Of a stretch of DNA of 64,000 nucleotides, positions 61,149 through 64,000 are shown piece by piece. Location of the stretch: the NCBI RefSeq assembly GCF_020805785.1, contig NZ_JAJGZV010000006.1:124001-188000 (forward strand). Reading direction: 5' to 3'. This DNA comes from Flavobacterium chungbukense (GTDB taxonomy: Bacteria; Bacteroidota; Bacteroidia; Flavobacteriales; Flavobacteriaceae). The stretch's first letter is position 1, and each line of letters opens with the position of its first letter. The position numbers were made by a program, and so were the translations under genes. Under the pieces are notes generated by a model. It did no database searches. It had not been told where the DNA came from and saw only the letters and a list, made by a program, of their open reading frames with translations.

Positions 61149-61952
61149 ATGCTTTCAAAATCTAATCCAAAACAAATAATTACCATAGTCCATTGTCTGT
61201 TTGTAATTCTACTAATTACAAACAGCTACGGACAAACTACTTCTTATAATCAATTTTGGAATCAAATTGAGTTTAATCAAACATTAAGCGAAAAATGGGC
61301 AACCGAAATAGACTTGGGAACAAGTTACAGCAGTACTGCGTCTTCTTCTAACTTATTTGAAAATACCATTCAAAGATCAGTAAGAGGCTGGGGACATTAT
61401 TATTTTTCTCCTCGCTGGAAATTTTCGACTTTTATTGCTTACTTCAACAATAAAGACGTTCCTGAAATAGGACAATTTGAATCTCCAGAAATACGTTTTT
61501 CACTTCAAGCAATTTACTACTTTCATAAAACGGGTTACACTTTAAACACCCGAATGCGTTCTGAATTTCGTCATATGAGAAATCAAGATGATGAATATGA
61601 AAATGTATTTCGATATCGGCAGCAAATTAAATATATACAGCCATTTAACAGTAAGATACTTCGTGAAGGTGTCGTTTATGGAGTTTTATCAGACGAAATT
61701 TATTTAAAATCTGGAGCAAAAGTTACAGGAGAAAGTTTTTTTGACCGGAATCGATTAATTATAGGAGCCGGTTATTTATTTACAGATGACATTCAAGTTG
61801 AACTTACGTATTGCAATGAGTATCTTCCAAGAAATTCGAGCGATCAAGTTACCAATGCAGCTTCATTAACAATTACTTTCAATAATCTCATTCGAAATCT
61901 TAAAAAGAAAATCGCTTCTAAACATCAGTCAACCGATAAAGAAGAAGAATAA
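61149..61952 (+). CDS. DUF2490 outer-membrane-type protein
   Basis: This 267-residue protein has a signal peptide (about residues 1-28, ending NSYGQ), then a series of amphipathic beta strands with many aromatic residues (EFNQTLSEKWATEIDLGTSY, FSPRWKFSTFIAYFNNKDV). This is the DUF2490 pattern found across Bacteroidota. It probably forms a small barrel in the outer membrane. Its role is unknown. It ends four bases from the end of the convergent gene with no terminator seen between them. Confidence 0.82.
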   Translation: MLSKSNPKQIITIVHCLFVILLITNSYGQTTSYNQFWNQIEFNQTLSEKWATEIDLGTSYSSTASSSNLFENTIQRSVRGWGHYYFSPRWKFSTFIAYFNNKDVPEIGQFESPEIRFSLQAIYYFHKTGYTLNTRMRSEFRHMRNQDDEYENVFRYRQQIKYIQPFNSKILREGVVYGVLSDEIYLKSGAKVTGESFFDRNRLIIGAGYLFTDDIQVELTYCNEYLPRNSSDQVTNAASLTITFNNLIRNLKKKIASKHQSTDKEEE

Positions 61953-61956
61953 ATCG

Positions 61957-62460
61957 CTAATCATTCTTTTTTAAAAAACAATTAAGTTGCTCTACAATTG
62001 CATTTTTATGTAATTTAAAATTGTAACTCCTTACAAATTCGGTTCCTTTCATATTAATTTCTGCAGTTACAGCTTCATATTTAGAAAAGGCATCCATATC
62101 TTTTTCATCTATTAAATAGAGAACCTGCATAATAGAATCGTTACGTCGATATTGTGTATCGTAATGGGCTAGTTTATAGATTTTATTGTCTGCAAGATGA
62201 ATAATCAAATCATCTTTAATTTGTTTTCCAACTTTCTTCTCTGGAAAAGGTGTAGGCTGTAACGAGACAAAATAGTGCTCTTTGTCTGTAACAATATTGA
62301 TTTTTAACGATTTTGATTTGGTAGTATAGAAAGCAGACGGCTCAAAATAATAAATCATACTTCCATCACCCAGCACTCTATTTTTAATTTCGCATTGTGC
62401 TACTCCATTTATGCAAAATCCTAAAAACAAGAACAAAGTCAAAAAAACAATCTTTTTCAT
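61957..62460 (-). CDS. Small exported protein of unknown function
   Basis: This 167-residue protein has a clear signal peptide (KKIVFLTLFLFLGFCINGVAQ) and a soluble, mostly beta-rich body with two cysteines early (one just after the cleavage site). I do not recognise a family. A TAAATTTG box lies 26 bases before its ATG and overlaps an 8-bp palindrome. It converges with the DUF2490 gene and is downstream of the rhomboid gene by about 60 bases. Confidence 0.75.
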   Translation of the reverse strand: MKKIVFLTLFLFLGFCINGVAQCEIKNRVLGDGSMIYYFEPSAFYTTKSKSLKINIVTDKEHYFVSLQPTPFPEKKVGKQIKDDLIIHLADNKIYKLAHYDTQYRRNDSIMQVLYLIDEKDMDAFSKYEAVTAEINMKGTEFVRSYNFKLHKNAIVEQLNCFLKKND

Positions 62461-62486
62461 AATGCTCTAAATTAATTTGTTAAAAA

Positions 62487-62494
62487 CAAATTTA
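62487..62494 (-). promoter_or_regulatory. -7 box and palindrome before the small exported protein gene
   Basis: TAAATTTG on the minus strand fits TANNTTTG. It overlaps a perfect 8-bp inverted repeat (AATTTGTT at 62474-62481 with AACAAATT at 62485-62492, three-base gap), which could be an operator but may also be chance in AT-rich DNA. Confidence 0.4.
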
Positions 62495-62520
62495 GTCATT
62501 TTATCGCAAAAGAAACCGAT

Positions 62521-63288
62521 CTAATCTTCTGTATCTAAGTCTGTTTTAGTTATAATATAATTCACTAAATGACTAGAAGAGAAATATTCCACTATATCTT
62601 CATCATCGGACGAAGCAGGAATAAAATTTCCCTCTTCATCAAAATGCTTCATAAAAGGATCGCTGCTTGGATCAAAATCTGGTCGCTGCCAGTCGTAAAC
62701 AATAGGTTTGGAATATTCTGGTGTTCTGTAAAATATAGTCAAAACAAAGCCGGTAATAAACCCTCCCAAATGTCCTTCCCAAGAAATCGACTGATCTACA
62801 TCGGGAAAAACATACCATATCATTCCTCCATAAAGCAGAATCACAGTCAAAGACAAAGCTACCAAACGGTAATAACGGGTTTGAATTCCTTTAAAAAAAA
62901 CAAAACTCACCAAAACATAAATTAATCCGCTGGCACCAATATGAAAATTCTCTCTCCCTACAATCCAAGTAATTAATCCCGAAAATACTATTCCATATCC
63001 TATTACTCCAAAAGTTTGTTTTGGATAAAAAAACTGCATTGCAGCCAGCAATATGACAAGCGGAATACTATTGTTGTATAAATGTTCTAAATTTTCATGA
63101 ATGAAAGGACTAAATAAAATACCACGCAATCCAATAAAATCTCTTGGATAAATTCCATATCGGTAAAAGTCAAAATCAAATCGAATCTGAAGCCAATAAA
63201 TAACCCATAAAAAAAGGACAAAAAACAAAGGCAGTCCAATAACCGCATTTGAGAATTTAAAATCATTATCGCTCATATTCTTATACAT
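62521..63288 (-). CDS. Rhomboid family intramembrane serine protease
   Basis: This 255-residue protein has six membrane segments and the rhomboid catalytic pair: S120 in HIGASGLIY (GXSG) and H173 in EGHLGGFITG. H69 and N73 in EHLYNNSIPL match the HXXXN oxyanion motif. It should cleave membrane proteins within the lipid bilayer. A polar C-terminal tail of about 60 residues, rich in Asp and Glu, extends into the cytoplasm. A second start four codons in (MSDNDF) is possible. A TATTTTTG box lies about 30 bases upstream. Confidence 0.93.
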   Translation of the reverse strand: MYKNMSDNDFKFSNAVIGLPLFFVLFLWVIYWLQIRFDFDFYRYGIYPRDFIGLRGILFSPFIHENLEHLYNNSIPLVILLAAMQFFYPKQTFGVIGYGIVFSGLITWIVGRENFHIGASGLIYVLVSFVFFKGIQTRYYRLVALSLTVILLYGGMIWYVFPDVDQSISWEGHLGGFITGFVLTIFYRTPEYSKPIVYDWQRPDFDPSSDPFMKHFDEEGNFIPASSDDEDIVEYFSSSHLVNYIITKTDLDTED

Positions 63289-63318
63289 AATTATTTAAAA
63301 AGGACTCAAAAAACTATC

Positions 63319-63326
63319 CAAAAATA
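63319..63326 (-). promoter_or_regulatory. -7 box of the rhomboid gene
   Basis: TATTTTTG on the minus strand matches TANNTTTG and predicts transcription from about 63313, a leader of about 25 bases. No TTG was found at the usual distance. Confidence 0.4.
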
Positions 63327-63435
63327 TTTTACTGATAATTTGTCAGAGAAAACAAAATTGTCTCAGATAATAACAATCGTTCTTTATATCAATCGTTTTA
63401 ACTTTTTAGTGAATGAAATTTAAATCTTAAAACTG

Positions 63436-63443
63436 TAATTTTG
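63436..63443 (+). promoter_or_regulatory. -7 box of rarA, predicting a leaderless mRNA
   Basis: TAATTTTG matches TANNTTTG and ends four bases before the rarA ATG, the same spacing as at rlmB. The expected start of transcription falls on the start codon. No TTG was found at 19-21 bases upstream. Confidence 0.5.
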
Positions 63444-63447
63444 TAGA

Positions 63448-64000
63448 ATGGAAGCACCTTTAGCAGAGCGTATTCGTCCGCAAAAATTAGAAGATTATAT
63501 AAGCCAGTTACACTTGGTTGGTCCAACTGGTTCTTTAACACAACAAATTTCAAAAGGGATAATCCCATCTCTAATCTTTTGGGGACCGCCTGGAACCGGA
63601 AAGACTACACTTGCCCAAATTATTGCACAAGAATCTAAAAGACCTTTTTATATTCTAAGCGCGATCAATTCTGGAGTAAAAGATATTCGCGATGTTATTG
63701 AAAAAGCAAAACAAAGTGGAGGTTTATTTACTGCTAAAAACCCAATTTTATTTATTGATGAGATTCATAGATTTAGCAAATCGCAACAAGATTCGCTTTT
63801 AGCTGCTGTTGAAAAAGGATGGATTACATTAGTGGGTGCTACGACAGAAAATCCGAGCTTTGAGGTAATACCTGCATTATTGTCACGTTGCCAAGTTTAC
63901 ATTTTAAATGCCTTTACTAAAGCCGATTTAGAAGCGCTACTAGAACGTGCCATGAGAACCGACTCTTATTTATTGACAAAAAAGATAAATCTAAAAGAAA
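63448..64000 (+). CDS. rarA: Replication-associated recombination protein A (RarA/MgsA), 5' part
   Basis: The first 184 codons of an AAA+ ATPase related to clamp loaders run off the right edge. It begins MEAPLAERIRPQKLEDYISQ and has Walker A GPPGTGKTT, Walker B LFIDEIHRF, sensor 1 GATTENPSFEV and the arginine-finger region PALLSRCQVY. RarA acts at stalled replication forks with SSB and RecA. The visible part is intact and agrees with family members. A TAATTTTG box lies four bases before the ATG. Confidence 0.95.
   Translation, partial: MEAPLAERIRPQKLEDYISQLHLVGPTGSLTQQISKGIIPSLIFWGPPGTGKTTLAQIIAQESKRPFYILSAINSGVKDIRDVIEKAKQSGGLFTAKNPILFIDEIHRFSKSQQDSLLAAVEKGWITLVGATTENPSFEVIPALLSRCQVYILNAFTKADLEALLERAMRTDSYLLTKKINLKE

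Noticed and set aside
1..64000. CRISPR array, prophage or insertion sequence
   Set aside because: No regularly spaced direct repeats, transposase, integrase or phage structural gene was seen on either strand. The only large repeat is the pair of susC 5' ends.

Overview
The window is a piece of a Bacteroidota chromosome, almost certainly Flavobacterium or a close relative. It is AT-rich. Promoters follow the Bacteroidota pattern (TTG near -33, TANNTTTG near -7) and genes lack Shine-Dalgarno sequences. It carries paired SusC/SusD genes, and the SusC signal peptide (MKLKFNGFLVLLLVLVAQ) is of a type common in Flavobacterium. No phage, insertion sequence, CRISPR array, rRNA or tRNA was seen.

Layout. 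(1) 1-22985, all on the minus strand, is a Wzx/Wzy-type capsule or exopolysaccharide locus. Read in the direction of transcription, it opens with a Wza lipoprotein, a Wzc-type tyrosine kinase, a UDP-HexNAc 4-epimerase and a UDP-glucose dehydrogenase. A UpxY/RfaH-like NusG paralogue with its own promoter and terminator comes next. A new promoter and a compact structured RNA leader (16504-16570) then start a long operon: nucleotide-sugar dehydrogenase, ManC, RfbB, a large multi-SLBB export protein, Wzz, flippase, Gmd-like dehydratase, seven glycosyltransferases (one cut by the left edge) and a polymerase. (2) 23058-30980 holds recR, a CoA-binding protein, marC (plus strand), two amidinotransferase-fold hydrolases, gltA, eno and carA. 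(3) 31231-48664, minus strand, is the ribosomal protein cluster: rpsL-rpsG-fusA-rpsJ, then after a terminator and a strong promoter rplC through rpsN, rpsH through rplQ, with secY, infA, rpmJ and rpoA. (4) 48842-60275, plus strand, has a small Omp85-type barrel protein and two tandem SusC/SusD pairs, each pair closed by a terminator. (5) 60366-64000 has rlmB, a DUF2490 protein, a small exported protein, a rhomboid protease and the start of rarA.

The most interesting signals lie outside the genes. The capsule operon leader folds on paper into a three-way junction and contains GGTAGC, the core of the enterobacterial ops element, next to an RfaH-family gene. Three unusually long gaps in the ribosomal cluster, before rpsH, rpsD and rplQ, each hold an inverted-repeat structure that could be an autoregulatory leader; the rpsH one also has a clean promoter. 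recR, rlmB and rarA each have a TANNTTTG box only 4-5 bases before the ATG, which predicts leaderless mRNAs. The two susC genes share an almost identical leader and N-terminus, with two conserved hairpins in the signal-peptide codons, but carry different receptors. All structure calls were made by eye and need folding and covariance tests.
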